From the NCBI GenBank assembly GCA_002335605.1, contig BEDY01000008.1:496001-560000 (forward strand): a DNA stretch of 64,000 bases. Direction: 5' to 3'. The translations under genes and the position numbers were made by a program. The stretch comes from Prillingera fragicola (taxonomy: Eukaryota; Basidiomycota; Tremellomycetes; Trichosporonales; Trichosporonaceae). The notes under the pieces are model-generated. The model was given only the letters and a program-made list of their open reading frames with translations. It searched no databases and was not told the DNA's origin. Below, piece after piece: positions 35,401-46,035 of the stretch (the stretch's first letter is position 1; every line of letters begins with the position of its first letter).

Positions 35401-36621
35401 TGGCTGAAGATGCATGCGTTCCTCGAGGTCGGTGGCAACGCTACGTCCCGAAGTGCTAGACTTGCGTTTCTTGCCGATGCCTCCTGTCTCAGCTTGTGGA
35501 CTGCGCCGAACGGCGCTTGCCCTTGGGCTGGTAGATGGCTTAAACTGGGTGTTGGAAGCACTTTTAATGCTATAAAGAACAGTGTGCTCATCGCCAATGA
35601 CGAGGAACTGACGGGTGCCATCGGGACCTGCTCCTGCGATAGGAAGAATGTTGCGCCCAGCCGGGCAAGAAAATGGTACTGTGCCGAAATCTAGATCATC
35701 GTTCTGGGGCATTGGCTCTCCCAGGGGATTGACAACATCCACAGGTGCTCCGAGTTCAACAAACTTGAAGCCTGACATTGACAGGGATCTAGGCTGGACC
35801 TGGATCTTGCTGTATTCGGACATCCACAGGAATGTCACGACTGGTGCGGTGTCATTGGGACCAGGTGTAAAGGCCAGGTCGAGCAGATTGTGTTCGGCAA
35901 TGCTGCCATTAGCACAAATTTCATTGAACGGCTCACTTGATGTTGACACTGCTCTTGAAGACAAGCCGGCGACCGTCGCCGCCGTCTACGTCCATATCTG
36001 TTGCGGCCGTACTTGCCCGACGCTTTGTCGCCTCCTTGGTCTTTTCGAACTCCATCTCCGAACATGCCAGTAGTCCGACCCACAAACTTATAATGGCTGT
36101 AGTACCTTCTGAAATGACAGCAGTGAAGTACTCCTGGCGCCGCAACATTGGCGTCGGTGGTGCCAGAGCTTGTGTCGCGGTAATGACAGGTTCACCAGCT
36201 TCCCATGTGACGAGTAGCAGCTGGGCATTTGGGGGTCCGACAAGAACAAGAACATGCGGGCGTGCACCCTAGTAAAGGTTAGAGCAGACCAGGATGGATT
36301 CAGTGCGCTTACAGGAATGGAGACACGAGCCAGGTCGACAATCGTTCCCCAAATCCGAAGCTCGCCTTGGAAGCTAAGGCCTGAGGAGGTCACATCCCAA
36401 ACTTCAATGCGATCAGGTTTGGCAAACACAAGTGAATCTGTCTCTAAAGTGACAAAGTCGGGAACCTTGACGCTGTGACAGACTGGCGTCGGCGACAATG
36501 CCTAGAAGGTAGTGTGAGTCACTACTGGATCACGAGCAACACTGGCGACGGGCAGAGCTCTGCCCTGCCCCGCTTTTCAGCGCAGCAGCGTCTCAATACT
36601 CACCGAAGCTATGTAAAGCAT
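32402..36621 (-). CDS. DDB1: DDB1-type UV-damaged DNA-binding protein 1
   Basis: Eleven exons (36604-36621, 36313-36501, 35937-36268, 35363-35902, 35194-35326, 34849-35157, 34673-34812, 33581-34632, 33242-33546, 32662-33203, 32402-32624) give 1260 aa. DDB1 is the triple-propeller adaptor of the CUL4 ubiquitin ligase, acting in nucleotide-excision repair and replication control. Family marks are the short N-terminus MLYIAS, ACGDSQLV, SLRIVRSGVG, the CPSF-A-type C-terminal region (FLAVACPTKVSIYRL, GDAMRSILV) and the end RGFIDGDFVQHFLD with a final helical bundle. It is about 120 residues longer than animal DDB1, in part from a Lys/Ser/Arg-rich insert. Ten introns, eight of them 34-44 nt, all needed to keep frame. 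An in-frame upstream ATG at 36720 would add 33 residues; I prefer 36621 because the family starts there. Divergent from BCP1. Confidence 0.93.
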
Positions 36622-36865
36622 CTTTGGAGTGTCGCTGTGTGTTCTCTCCTTTGGATAAGGATGAGTAGTGATGAGACCAAGGTAGGGAACCAGACGGCTA
36701 TGCTCAAGGATCAAGGACATGGCCGCTGACGCAATTCCCCAGAAAGTGGAGGTTGCCACGTTGACCACGTGCAGGACACGTGATGCAAATATTTGTTTCT
36801 CAAAGTCGTCACTGACCTATTCAACCTTTCCATCTGTCATATCAATCACGAAACCTCTATACGAT
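36622..36865. promoter_or_regulatory. Shared divergent promoter DDB1 / BCP1
   Basis: 244 bp between the two start codons. It contains two perfect CACGTG E-boxes (36766-36771 and 36777-36782), whose centres are 11 bp apart, about one helical turn. An ATGCAAAT octamer follows directly at 36783-36790. In fungi CACGTG binds Cbf1-type bHLH proteins. Confidence 0.6.
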
Positions 36866-37913
36866 ATGCCCAACCCACAGCTTTCAGCAGTACCTGCAGC
36901 TCAGGCTACAAAGCGCAAGAACGCTCCCCGCGACGATGAGGGCGATGAGTCGGACGCCGAGAGCGATGTGGTAAGTAGCTTCATTGTCTCGCCTCTTTCT
37001 GTATGTTAATCCGGTGCAGAGCATGGTCAACGTTGACTTTGACTTTTACGATCTGGACGACGATGTCGACCAGTATGTGTTTTATTGAGCTTTTGACGTG
37101 ACCTGCTGGGCTGTCTTCTGCTCGTCCATTCGTGCGCACCCCTCTGACTGTGCAGGATTGCCACCAAGCGGCTCCTGAGGCAGACCCTCAGTCACGACGA
37201 CAATCTGGTGGACGTCCACCCTCTCGCTGAGCTGATTCTTTCCGAGGCCAAGCGTCAGGGAGCTGGCACCAGCATCAAGACGGACGGCAAGGAGAGCGAC
37301 CCCTGGGGCATGCTCGCTGCCGTTGACCTGAGGAGGTGCCAGGTGAGTCTGCAGTGGCAAACTCGTCTTTCAGTCACTGACGTTGTAGAATGAGCCTGCC
37401 CTCAAACCCTTGCTTGAATACTTTGCCTCGCACAACCTTCCCGCAGGCCTGACCAACATCATGGACCCCTCCAACCCTGCCCGTCCCGCCATCCTCTTCT
37501 CCCTCCGTCTCCTGAACCTCCCTCTTCCCCTCATTCCTCCTCTCTACAAGATGCTCGGCTCCGAGCTCCACTCGGCTGGTTTCACTCACTACATTCTTTG
37601 GGGTCGTGGCTACCGCCTCGAAGGTGTTGAGGCACCGACGGGTCTCGAGATGGATGCTGCCACCAAGGGGAACAAGAAGGCCAAGGGTGGAAGGGCTGCC
37701 ATCCCACCGATGACCGCCGGCTCGTTTGGTTACCACCCAGAGGAGGAGATGATTGATTCGCGCGCCGATGTCGTTCACACCTACCCCCTCAAGACTGCCC
37801 CTGCCCGCGACGACGAGTCGTTTGGTGTTGAGCAGTTTGGCAGGCTCGTCCTCGTCTCGGCCGACGGCCTTGCAGGCGCCGTCAAGGAGATGGAGGCAGC
37901 ATGTGCGCAGTAG
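36866..37913 (+). CDS. BCP1: BCP1/BCCIP-family protein
   Basis: Four exons (36866-36970, 37020-37072, 37156-37342, 37389-37913) give 289 aa. Bcp1 (yeast) and BCCIP (animals) act in the nucleus; Bcp1 is a chaperone of ribosomal protein Rpl23 and helps export of Mss4, BCCIP also acts in recombination and the cell cycle. The N-terminus has a basic and acidic stretch (KRKNAPRDDEGDESDAESD), then VDFDFYDLDDDVD, LVDVHPLAELIL, DPWGMLAAVDLRR, LPAGLTNIMDPSNPARPAI and the PEEEMIDSRAD block near the end. Length matches the fungal family. The stop is TAG at 37911. Divergent from DDB1. Confidence 0.95.
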
Positions 37914-38731
37914 AGATCTAGCTCCAGCTAGGCGTGGGTGACCAGTTAGAGACGATTGTTGTGATGCATTGCGATACAGCTTGCCACTGCCGCCATGTGA
38001 GCGATGTGTTTTTTATTCGACCTGAATTAAGCTGTGGCACTCAAAAGCAGTTCATGGGGTAGTCAAAGCAGATTAACAGCAGCGACAAGATAAAAACACA
38101 GAATAATGAAGTGCATAGAAGAGATGTCCCCTATAAAGGACCGTTACAGCACTAATTCGCTGTATTGGTGAGTAAGAACAAGGGCAGTGTGATCTCCCTT
38201 GGGGGGGAGGCACTGAGGATAAATTTAGGTGGTTTGAAAATAACTAGCGCACGTAGGTTCTTCCTCTCGAAAGAGAGGAGCGTGGCCCGCAGAGTGTAGA
38301 CACCATTTTGTGAGGAAAGGGATGAGGAGGGGGATGTTAAGGAGGGAATGGGAATTGGGATGGGAGTCGAGGGGATGAGGTTCTGCCCAGTCAGCGCTCG
38401 TCCAGATATAATTCAGCGAACTTACAGTGATAGACCAAAGATACACAATGCCGATGGGGTTAGTGACGTGCTAGAATTCAAGACAGGAGTGCATGAACAT
38501 CGTAAAAGATGTCCGGCGCCTGTGAAGTACCCTCTCCGTGAATCAGGCCGAGGCCGCGGAGCGATAGCAAAAAAACGCTGTAACGTTCTGCGCTCCAGTG
38601 ACCGGACGCGCCCACCGAGATGAGGATGAGCAGTCGGGTCGTGGAGCGGGTAGGAAGGTAGAGTGGATAGGGGAAGGGATTGAGAACAGAAGCTCGTGAA
38701 CGTCGATGTAGTGCATGAAACTGTATAGAAT
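37914..38731. other. Intergenic between convergent genes
   Basis: Facing 3' ends of BCP1 and RPT3, partly AT-rich (about 38000-38130). No gene or RNA signature found. Confidence 0.5.
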
Positions 38732-40556
38732 TTACCGATCTGTGGAAGTCAGCGAAAGGTCATAAAGTAGCTGTGCCCAGCCTAGTGTTACTCACAGAAC
38801 TCGTGCCTGTCCTCTGACCGCTTGACAGTGCTCTGGAAAGAAGAATGTTAGCAAAGTAGTTTTTATAAATGGCGAAGTGGACTCGGTGCGAGATGCCCTC
38901 CGCACTCGGCGAATTTAAACGCCGCGTCCAGGTGGTGTGGCGCCCAGTCCAGGTGGCACACCTCACACTGCTATACCATGCACTCACCTTCCATGCCTCC
39001 TCAAAGTCCACTGGCAGGACTACGTAACGGTTCTTGCGCACAGCTGAGAAATTATCAGCTGCCGTGCAAGCAATGCATGAAGAAAAGACGAAAAAAAACT
39101 CACCCTGAAGACCTGCGGCCTGGCAAATGGAGGCAATCTCAGCCGAGCTGAGCCTGTCTGGTCGCGAAACGTAGTCCTCAAGGTCGACGTCGGGGCCAAG
39201 GTTCATCTTAGACGTGACTGTCTGGAAGATGAGACGACGCTCGCGACGCGACGGGTTGGGGAACTCGATCTTGCGGTCAAGACGACCAGGACGGAGCAGG
39301 GCAGGGTCGAGGGTGTCCTGACGATTGGTAGCCATAATAACCTGCTGGATTAGCGCTGCAGCTTCATAGTAAAGTGCTCACCTTGACGTTGGTCGTCTGA
39401 TCGAAACCGTCCATCTGGTTGAGCAACTCGAGTAGAATACGCTGGACTTCACGGTCCGAGCCAGTCTGGGCATCGAAACGCTTCGTGGCGATCGCGTCGA
39501 CCTCGTCGATAAAGATGATACACGGCGAGTTCTCCCTTGCCAGTCGGAACACATCACGAACCATACGGGGACCCTGTGAACGTCAGCTACTGGCGCATGG
39601 CAATCCGTGGCCACTCACCTCTCCAAGGTACTTCTGCACAAACTCTGAGCCAACAACACGGATGAACGACGCTGTGGTCGCATTGGCGACGGCCTTGACA
39701 AGCATAGTCTTTCCGGTACCTGTAATCAGCACATATTACAGCAAGACTGACGCACCTGGAGGACCGTAGAGGAGCACACCGCGGGGCGGGTCAATTCCGA
39801 TCTTGCGGTACAGGTCCATCTGTCATCAGCACTAATCCTCGCGCCATGCACTCACCTGAACAAGGGGAAGCTCGACAGCCTCGCGAATCTCCTGCTTCTG
39901 CTGGTCAAGGCCACCAACGTCCGAGTACTTGACATCGGGGCGCTCATCAGCGCCAAGCATGGCAATCGACGAGTCAGCCTCTGGGGGCAGAATATCAACG
40001 AGGGCGTTCGAGTGACGATGCAGCGCCACGGAAGACGAGGGCTTCAAGAGCTCGCGGTCAAGGGTGGAGAGAATGCGCACGACATAGTTGGAGCCTGTTG
40101 GTCAGCACACCTTCAAACGAGTGATACGCACCAGTCGTGCTCCCAACAATACCACGGCGCTCATCGACGGCCTCGAGGAACTGGCCAATGACAAGGGGGA
40201 CGGACTGAATACGCTTGACCTCTTCCTGAGCCCGAAGAAGCTCCTGGCGCAGGTTCTTGGTCTCGTCACGGATGTAGTCCTGAATCACTGTCAGCTGTTG
40301 CTACGTTGTGCAACTCGGCCTTTGCCGGCTACATACCTCCTGGAGCTGCAAGAACTCGCGGTGAGCCTCTAACTTGCGCCAGATTGAGTAAAGTTCGTCA
40401 TCGCTGGCAGGCTTGGACGAGAAGAGGGGCTTCTTGTCCACGATCTGCGCAGCAGAGGTGTCCTGGTAGAGTTAGCTAGAGCAGAACAGCGAGGCGTCCT
40501 GCAACCACTAGCAGTGCACTCACCTCGTGCTTGAGGTCAATTCCAATCTCCTCCAT
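38732..40556 (-). CDS. RPT3: 26S proteasome regulatory ATPase Rpt3 (PSMC4)
   Basis: Eleven exons (40524-40556, 40337-40462, 40132-40279, 40094 to 39856, 39756-39819, 39619-39719, 39382-39573, 39104-39341, 38988-39043, 38796-38832, 38732-38739) give 413 aa. Rpt3 is one of six AAA ATPases in the 19S base that unfold and feed substrates into the 20S core. It has an N-terminal coiled coil, an OB segment, the [23 protein letters not shown] entry, Walker A GPPGTGKT (201-208), Walker B IIFIDE (D260-E261) and the [10 protein letters not shown] and [16 protein letters not shown] stretches. The ARPD-type [11 protein letters not shown] and the HEFYR end separate it from the other five Rpts. The last coding segment is only 8 nt (final Tyr, Arg, stop). 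Ten introns, all in frame. Divergent from ELF1. Confidence 0.96.
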
Positions 40557-40766
40557 GGCGCTTGTGTAAGAGGAAAGGTTCTGAGAAATGCAAGAGGGAA
40601 GGATGAAGAACGGAGTGATGGGCCAGTGACGGAAAGTGACAACGCGCGTTGGTTGACATGGGGGCGGAGTTTGGCCAATCTCCGTGTCTGGCAACCGTTC
40701 CACCCCGCGTTTAAACTCTGCTTCTGTTACGCAGCGCTCTCTTATATCACCAAGCATACATCCACC
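40557..40766. promoter_or_regulatory. Shared divergent promoter RPT3 / ELF1
   Basis: 210 bp between start codons. It holds a CCAATC box (40675-40680) and a GGGGCGGAG GC-type box (about 40661-40669). I looked for a PACE element (GGTGGCAAA, the Rpn4 site of yeast proteasome genes) and did not see one. Confidence 0.5.
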
Positions 40767-41477
40767 ATGGGCAAGCGCAAGTCTGCCAAGAAGCCCATCG
40801 CGCGCAAGGGAAATGAGCCGCTCTGTGAGCTTCAGTGACCCGGGGAAGAGCGGGGCTGACCGAGCAGCCACTTCGTTCAAGTGCTTGTTTTGCAACCACG
40901 AGAAGTCGGTCACCGTCAAAATGTGTGTAACGGGCTGTATGCTGGCGCTGACGATGTAGTGATAAGACTAGCATGTTTGGAAACTTGAGCTGCAAGGTAA
41001 GTGCTCAACGCACTCTGTGGGCAAGCGCTGACGGCCCAGATTTGTGGTCAGAAGTTTACGACACCTATCAACAGTGAGCTATTGACTGATGGGCTTCACT
41101 AACTGCAGACCTCTCGGCCGCCGTCGATGTGTACTGCGAGTGCGTTTCCTGTCTTGCAGAAATGAATTGGCGCTGACGGTCCTAGCTGGGTAGACGCATG
41201 CGAGGAGGTGCGCCAGAAGCAGCCCAAGAAGGCTAAACCTGCACCCCGCACCCGCACGCCTGAGCCCGAGCCCGCGCGCCGCCGCCACGACGACGACGAT
41301 GACGACGACGATGATGATGAACGCCATGCGGCCCGGCGTGAGCGCGAGAGTATGCGCAAGTCTGCGCGTGACGCATACGACGACGACGATGACGATGACG
41401 ACGATGATATCGACCACCGCCCGCACAAATCGGCACGCCACGCGTATGACGACGACGACGACGATGACGATGACTAG
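40767..41477 (+). CDS. ELF1: Transcription elongation factor Elf1 (ELOF1) with Asp-rich tail
   Basis: Six exons (40767-40824, 40868-40922, 40960-40996, 41040-41073, 41109-41139, 41186-41477) give 168 aa. Elf1 binds RNA polymerase II, helps it pass nucleosomes and takes part in transcription-coupled repair. The basic start MGKRKSAKKP, the four zinc cysteines (C25, C28, C49, C52) in CLFCNHEKSV and LSCKICGQKF, and VDVYCEWVDACEE are diagnostic. After the 80-residue core an 80-residue tail carries three Asp tracts of nine or ten residues, separated by Arg/Lys-rich spacers, two of them reading KSAR-x-AY before the tract. Acidic tails are known in fungal Elf1, but the triple repeat is notable. Internal exons of 31, 34 and 37 nt. 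Confidence 0.95.
41297..41474 (+). repeat. GAC/GAT codon runs in the ELF1 tail
   Basis: Three runs of mixed GAC and GAT codons (about 41287-41319, 41379-41408, 41448-41474). The last two are preceded by a near-identical coding stretch for KSAR-x-AY, so a larger unit appears duplicated. Confidence 0.75.
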
Positions 41478-41620
41478 GCGGGCGACTGTGAGCAGGCCTG
41501 AGCAACATAGAGCTCGGTGTATTGTATGCATACATAAGCATTGTATGGTCGTAAGAACGTCAGGTAACAGAGTACAACAAGATCGTTAAGTCATAAACGG
41601 CATGCCACAGGCATTATTGG

Positions 41621-42912
41621 CTAATGGGCGGCTGTCGAGCTTGCGGACGCTTCTGCCTTAGGAACACCAAACGCAGTGTGGAGGCTCTGCTGCGACGGAT
41701 CGGCTACAACGCTGTACCCAGACTCATTGAGCCGGCGCCCCTGCTTAATGCAGTCGAGTACCCCTGCACTATTAGCGCTTTTGAAGCACAAGCACTCACA
41801 TTCAACCTTTACCACCTGCGCGCGCCGTGATGCGCCGCGCGACCCCTGACCGTTGATGTGCTTTTGCGACTTTGTGCCGCTTAGCCTCGCTGCCACGACA
41901 TGGGTGCAACCGCCGTGCTGGTGTGGGCTGTACCTACCGCCATTGCTGGTAATGAGGTTTTGGAGTTGGAGATTGGACACCAAGGGTCCAGTCGGGCCGT
42001 TGATAGAGATTGTGCAGCCAGCTGGGAGTTTAGCTCTCGGAAGGATCAGTTGCTCGGCGTACCAAGTATATCAGTCGTCTGCGAACGTCAGCCAGGCTCT
42101 GAGCTTTGACGCACCTTTGCCCTAGCCCCCGCTTCGACACTAGCGGTCCTCACAGACCAGTAGGTAGCTGAAGCACTGTCGACCTTGACATTGGCATCCC
42201 GTGCCTTTGCCCAGAAGCCGCGATCAGCCCCACGCTGCTGATGGCCACTAGAGGCAGACTGAACGTGCGCTGTGCGCTCAAACTGATTCGAGTGGCTGAT
42301 GGGGTTCTGGCTCGAGTTGAGAGTGTTTAGCTGATGTTCGTCAATACGACTGCCATTGTGTCATGTGCCATTCTGGAGAGAAGCTCGCTGGGTCTGGCAC
42401 GAGCGGTCGCGATTCACTCGCAAGAATAAACAAGACGAACCCAACATGCTCCTCCCACAGTCCCAAGCTACACATACCATGCGCTCAGTTACACGCGAGC
42501 GAGATTTAGAGTCGAAGGTACGTTTCCGAGCTTCTCCCTTTGTCTTGAACGCAGGCTTCACATCAGGCTTAAGATTGACCTTGAGAGTGGGCTCGCATTG
42601 AGACTTGGGTCGAGTTGGTGGTAGTGACCTTGTAACTAACTCTGGGGACGATGAGATGACAATGATGTCTGGAGACTCTTCGCAATCTCCAAGCATGTCC
42701 GGCTGGCCAGTTTTGCTTTCAGTGCTCGATAAGTGGGATATTGCGTACTTACTTGACTTGGTTCAATGTTCACAGTGGGATGGTCAGTATGGTTGACTGT
42801 ACACAAACACACGTGACGTCCACGTGCCCCCACTTGAGTTTCATGCGCCAGCTAAGTAGGTCACTGAAAGCGAGCCATTCTTTCTCGACAATCTCACCTT
42901 TGGCATTCGCCA
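41621..42912 (-). CDS. BRCT-domain protein with SUMO-interaction-like motif (5' end unresolved)
   Basis: Supported coding segments are 42478-42702, 42115-42330, 41800-42052 and 41621-41763, all in one frame through introns. A further open segment from 42912 (VEKEWLAFSDLLSWRMKLKWGH) sits behind a good acceptor and probably belongs upstream; its link to 42702 and the start codon are not fixed. The first firm segment has SPDIIVISSSPEL, a textbook hydrophobic-plus-acidic/Ser SUMO-interaction motif. The middle has TYWSVR. The last two segments form a BRCT domain: ISINGPTGP, LITSNGGRY, CTHVVAARLSGTKSQKHI and EWVLDCIKQGRRLNESGY, ending about 25 residues later. BRCT modules serve DNA-damage responses; the GG..THVVA..W pattern is clear. 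The acceptor at 42053 (GAG) is weak. I cannot assign an ortholog. Confidence 0.7.
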
Positions 42913-43536
42913 CTGTCAGTGTTCAGCAGCAGTAGTCATGGGCAGGTAAGCAGCTTTCTCTGAAAGGCTAGAGTGGCAGGTTTGACTGCAGCTTGCGGCT
43001 ACTCCAGACCGAGATAACCTGTCGTTAATCTCGCATACCTTATCCTCCCGGCACTCACCCTAACCCTGCCCTTCGTTAAACACACGGTGAGGTCTTGGAA
43101 GGCCGCCTCGGACGTTGCAGCTGTGGAGGTCAACGCTTATCCGGCCGGGTCGTCGTCTTGAATTGGGTCGCCGACCTCCACTTTGAACTCCGGCGGCGGC
43201 TATCCGCCACTTGGCAATCTCGACACCCATCACCACACCTAGCCCCAGCCATCACCGCCGTACAATGTCCGGAGCGGCAACGGATCGACCGGAGTCCCCG
43301 AAATGACAGATACTCACCTCACCTCCACCAGTCTCACCCTGAAGACCGCAGGAGGCACCATCCGTGCATCCGCGTTGTTGGATATCTTGTGCATCGACAA
43401 GGCCACCGGCCGACTAGCACGGTGGAGCCTTCCCAAACGCCATTCTTTATAACAAGGACCTCTCCGCTCGAGAACGCTGGCGTCCTTATTTACACGCACG
43501 AGATACGGTATCACTATTCACTACGCCGCTTGTGCA
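42913..43536. other. Divergent intergenic region
   Basis: Between the BRCT gene and the MFS gene. It includes a telomere-like CCCTAACCCT (43058-43067), the type of site bound by Tbf1-like factors, and may hold the first exon(s) of the BRCT gene. Confidence 0.45.
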
Positions 43537-45206
43537 ATGCCGAACGTTTGGCCATTCTCCCGCGCAAGATTCGCCACCGACGACTCTTCGGCCGAGCTAG
43601 AACACGACTTCAAGATGAGCCAGCGATTCCCGCCACCCAAGGAGTCTGCATTAGGACGGGAACTGACACGCGAGGACGACCCGCCGCTGGATAGCTATGA
43701 CCTCGAACGCGCACCCACAACCGGCACGCTCGACATTGGTCTGCCACCCGACGGTGGACGAGAGGCGTGGCTCTGTGTGTTGTCCTCGTTGCTTGTGCTG
43801 TTCTGTATCTTTGGAATAGGTTTGTACCTGCTTCTTGGCCATGGTTCTAAAGTACCTAGCCACCAGTTTTGGCCAGATGGCCCTCTACTACCGCTCCCAC
43901 CAGCTGGCGGGCTACTCCAAGTCAACTGTTGCGTGAGTTTGATCTAGCACGCGGCCAAGCATTGCTGACATTCGTAGCTGGCTTGGTTCTATCCAGTCAA
44001 TGCTTACGTTTCTTGGATCAATATATACTGGTCGCTTCTTTGATTCGCATGGCCCTAGGCTGCTGGTCATTGGAGGAACAATCATGTCGGTTGGAGCCCT
44101 TGTTGCGTTGGCCTGTGAGTGTAGTTTGCCGCTCGGCTTTCACAGCATTGACACCATCAGTCTGTCAAGAATACTACCAGTTCTTGCTGTCGCACATTCT
44201 GTTTGGCCTTTCGGGCACGATGGTCTACTCTCCTGCGACGGCAATCTCGGGACACTGGTTCTTGCGCCGTCGCAGCACGGCTGTGGGTGTGGTGGTGTGC
44301 GGCGCGGGAATGGGCGGCGTCGTGTACCCAGTCATGCTGAAAAAGCTCTTTGACGCCATGTGTAAGTTTATCGTCCGCGCAACCTGTGCAAAGCTGATAA
44401 GTAGCCTACCGCAACTCCCTCCTGATTGTAGCCGGCTTCAACGCGGTGCTCATGCTTCCCGCCTGTCTGTTCATGAAAGCTCGGCTTCCACCCAGGCAAC
44501 CCCCTCCGCTGCGTGCTCTTGCTGGCCCGTGGCACGACACCGGGTACGCCTTTCTCGTCATTGGTGCCGGCGCATACACTCTCAATGTCTTTACTCCCTA
44601 CTGGAACGCCCCTATCCTGACAGCTGCCAACAACCTCCCGTTGGACATCCAGGACTACTCCATCGCGATTCTCCAGGCAGGTTCCTTCTTTGGTCGCGTG
44701 ACCGCTGGCGTTCTTGCAGACGCGCTTGGTGTGTGGAATGTCTTCGGTACGCTTGGGTTTGCATCGGCAATCGTGCTGTTCGCCTTCTGGACCAGCACGT
44801 CCATCGGTACTGGTGCCACGATCGCGGGTCTCGTACTCTACGGCATCTTTTCGGGCGCGTGGTTTACTCTTGTCGCTGCCGCATGTGCTGCGATCTCTCC
44901 CGTTCGCGAAATTGGTCTACGTCTTGGCATGCTCTGGACCTGTGTTGGGATTCCCGTCCTTGCTGGCCCCGTCATCAGTGGTGGTGAGTCGTCCCTGCTC
45001 CGGCCCGAATGCACCTAACAACTCCAGTTCTCATCACAGCCGACGACAACAAGTTTACGCACGCTGGTATCTTCTGCGGCGTCACAATGCTTGTCGCAGG
45101 GTGTCTCATGGTCGGGCCACGGGCTTGGGCCAAGTTTTCGAGGAAACGGGCAAGCAACCGCACAGCCAGCGAGGGTGGCGAGAGCGGCGAGAGCGTTATA
45201 ACTTGA
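43537..45206 (+). CDS. MFS transporter, monocarboxylate-permease type
   Basis: Six exons (43537-43819, 43860-43932, 43978-44114, 44161-44361, 44405-44983, 45028-45206) give 483 aa. The N-terminal 65 residues are hydrophilic, ending in PPDGGREAWLCV, the signature entry of the fungal MCT/MCH family, where PDGG precedes helix 1. About twelve hydrophobic helices follow, with SFGQMALYY, GSIYTGRFFDSHGPR (the loop 2-3 motif), the long central loop, and SFFGRVTAGVLADALG in helix 7-8. Family members carry monocarboxylates, riboflavin (MCH5) or unknown solutes at the plasma membrane; substrate cannot be told here. Each intron is required, and each keeps the frame. The tail is Ser/Arg/Gly-rich and cytosolic. 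Confidence 0.9.
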
Positions 45207-46035
45207 GCTTTCCACAATGGGGTTCGGGAACGTCAGGCATCTCATATTACATGTTGTATTCTAGTTCATTTACGGGTTTCATTGTCATTCTTGACAAGCA
45301 CATGGATCGCGTTGATCCTTTCCAATCGAATCTGCCGTGTTGATAATTGCATATAATTGATGGTAAACCACATTTCGGTGTCAATCGGTCGCGAATGAGC
45401 TCATCTTATTTATTATATTATTTAAACTCTGAAAGTTCTATGGAGCACTACCCTTTAGAGCCAAGCATATTAATTATGCGAAACCAGTGCAAGCCAGCAC
45501 GTCCAACACTGTGCTTGAGCCACGCTCGTTGCCATGCTTGGCAAGAAGCGCCGTCTCTAACATCGTCTCTCTCGAAGTCGGGCTGCCATGTTCCTGCCAC
45601 CTGCCGCGCGCTTTGGCGGCCTAAGGGTATACAGGTAGGCTCCAGATCTACGCTGCTTATTTCGCCGCCACGGAACGAGCCTGCTCATATGCAGTAGTGC
45701 ATATGTGCATACCGTGCAGACTCTGGTACTCTGGGAGGCTGGGAGGGTAACCTGGGACGATGCTAAAGCGACGTATGCTCGGTCAGCTCTGAATTATTTC
45801 CAGCCGGGGGATCGCAGATCATTTGGCCGTGGTTACGTAAAAAGCATCTGGCTTCCCCCCCTAGACCCTCGCACGTCGTTCCGCCGCCACCAGTCCGTGC
45901 GCGGGTCAACAATCTTGCAAGACTGAGCACAGTTAGTTAGATCGGGGGCCGAGTTGGACCATTCTCTCATCTCTTTTCTTATTTTATTGGCACGGCAATA
46001 TCCCAGACCTGCATTCTATAATCATATACAAACCA
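45207..46035. other. Intergenic, AT-rich in its first third
   Basis: 829 bp. An AT-rich block (about 45400-45440, TTATTTATTATATTATTTAA) lies downstream of the transporter. No gene seen. The end is the promoter of the DUF2456 gene. Confidence 0.5.
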
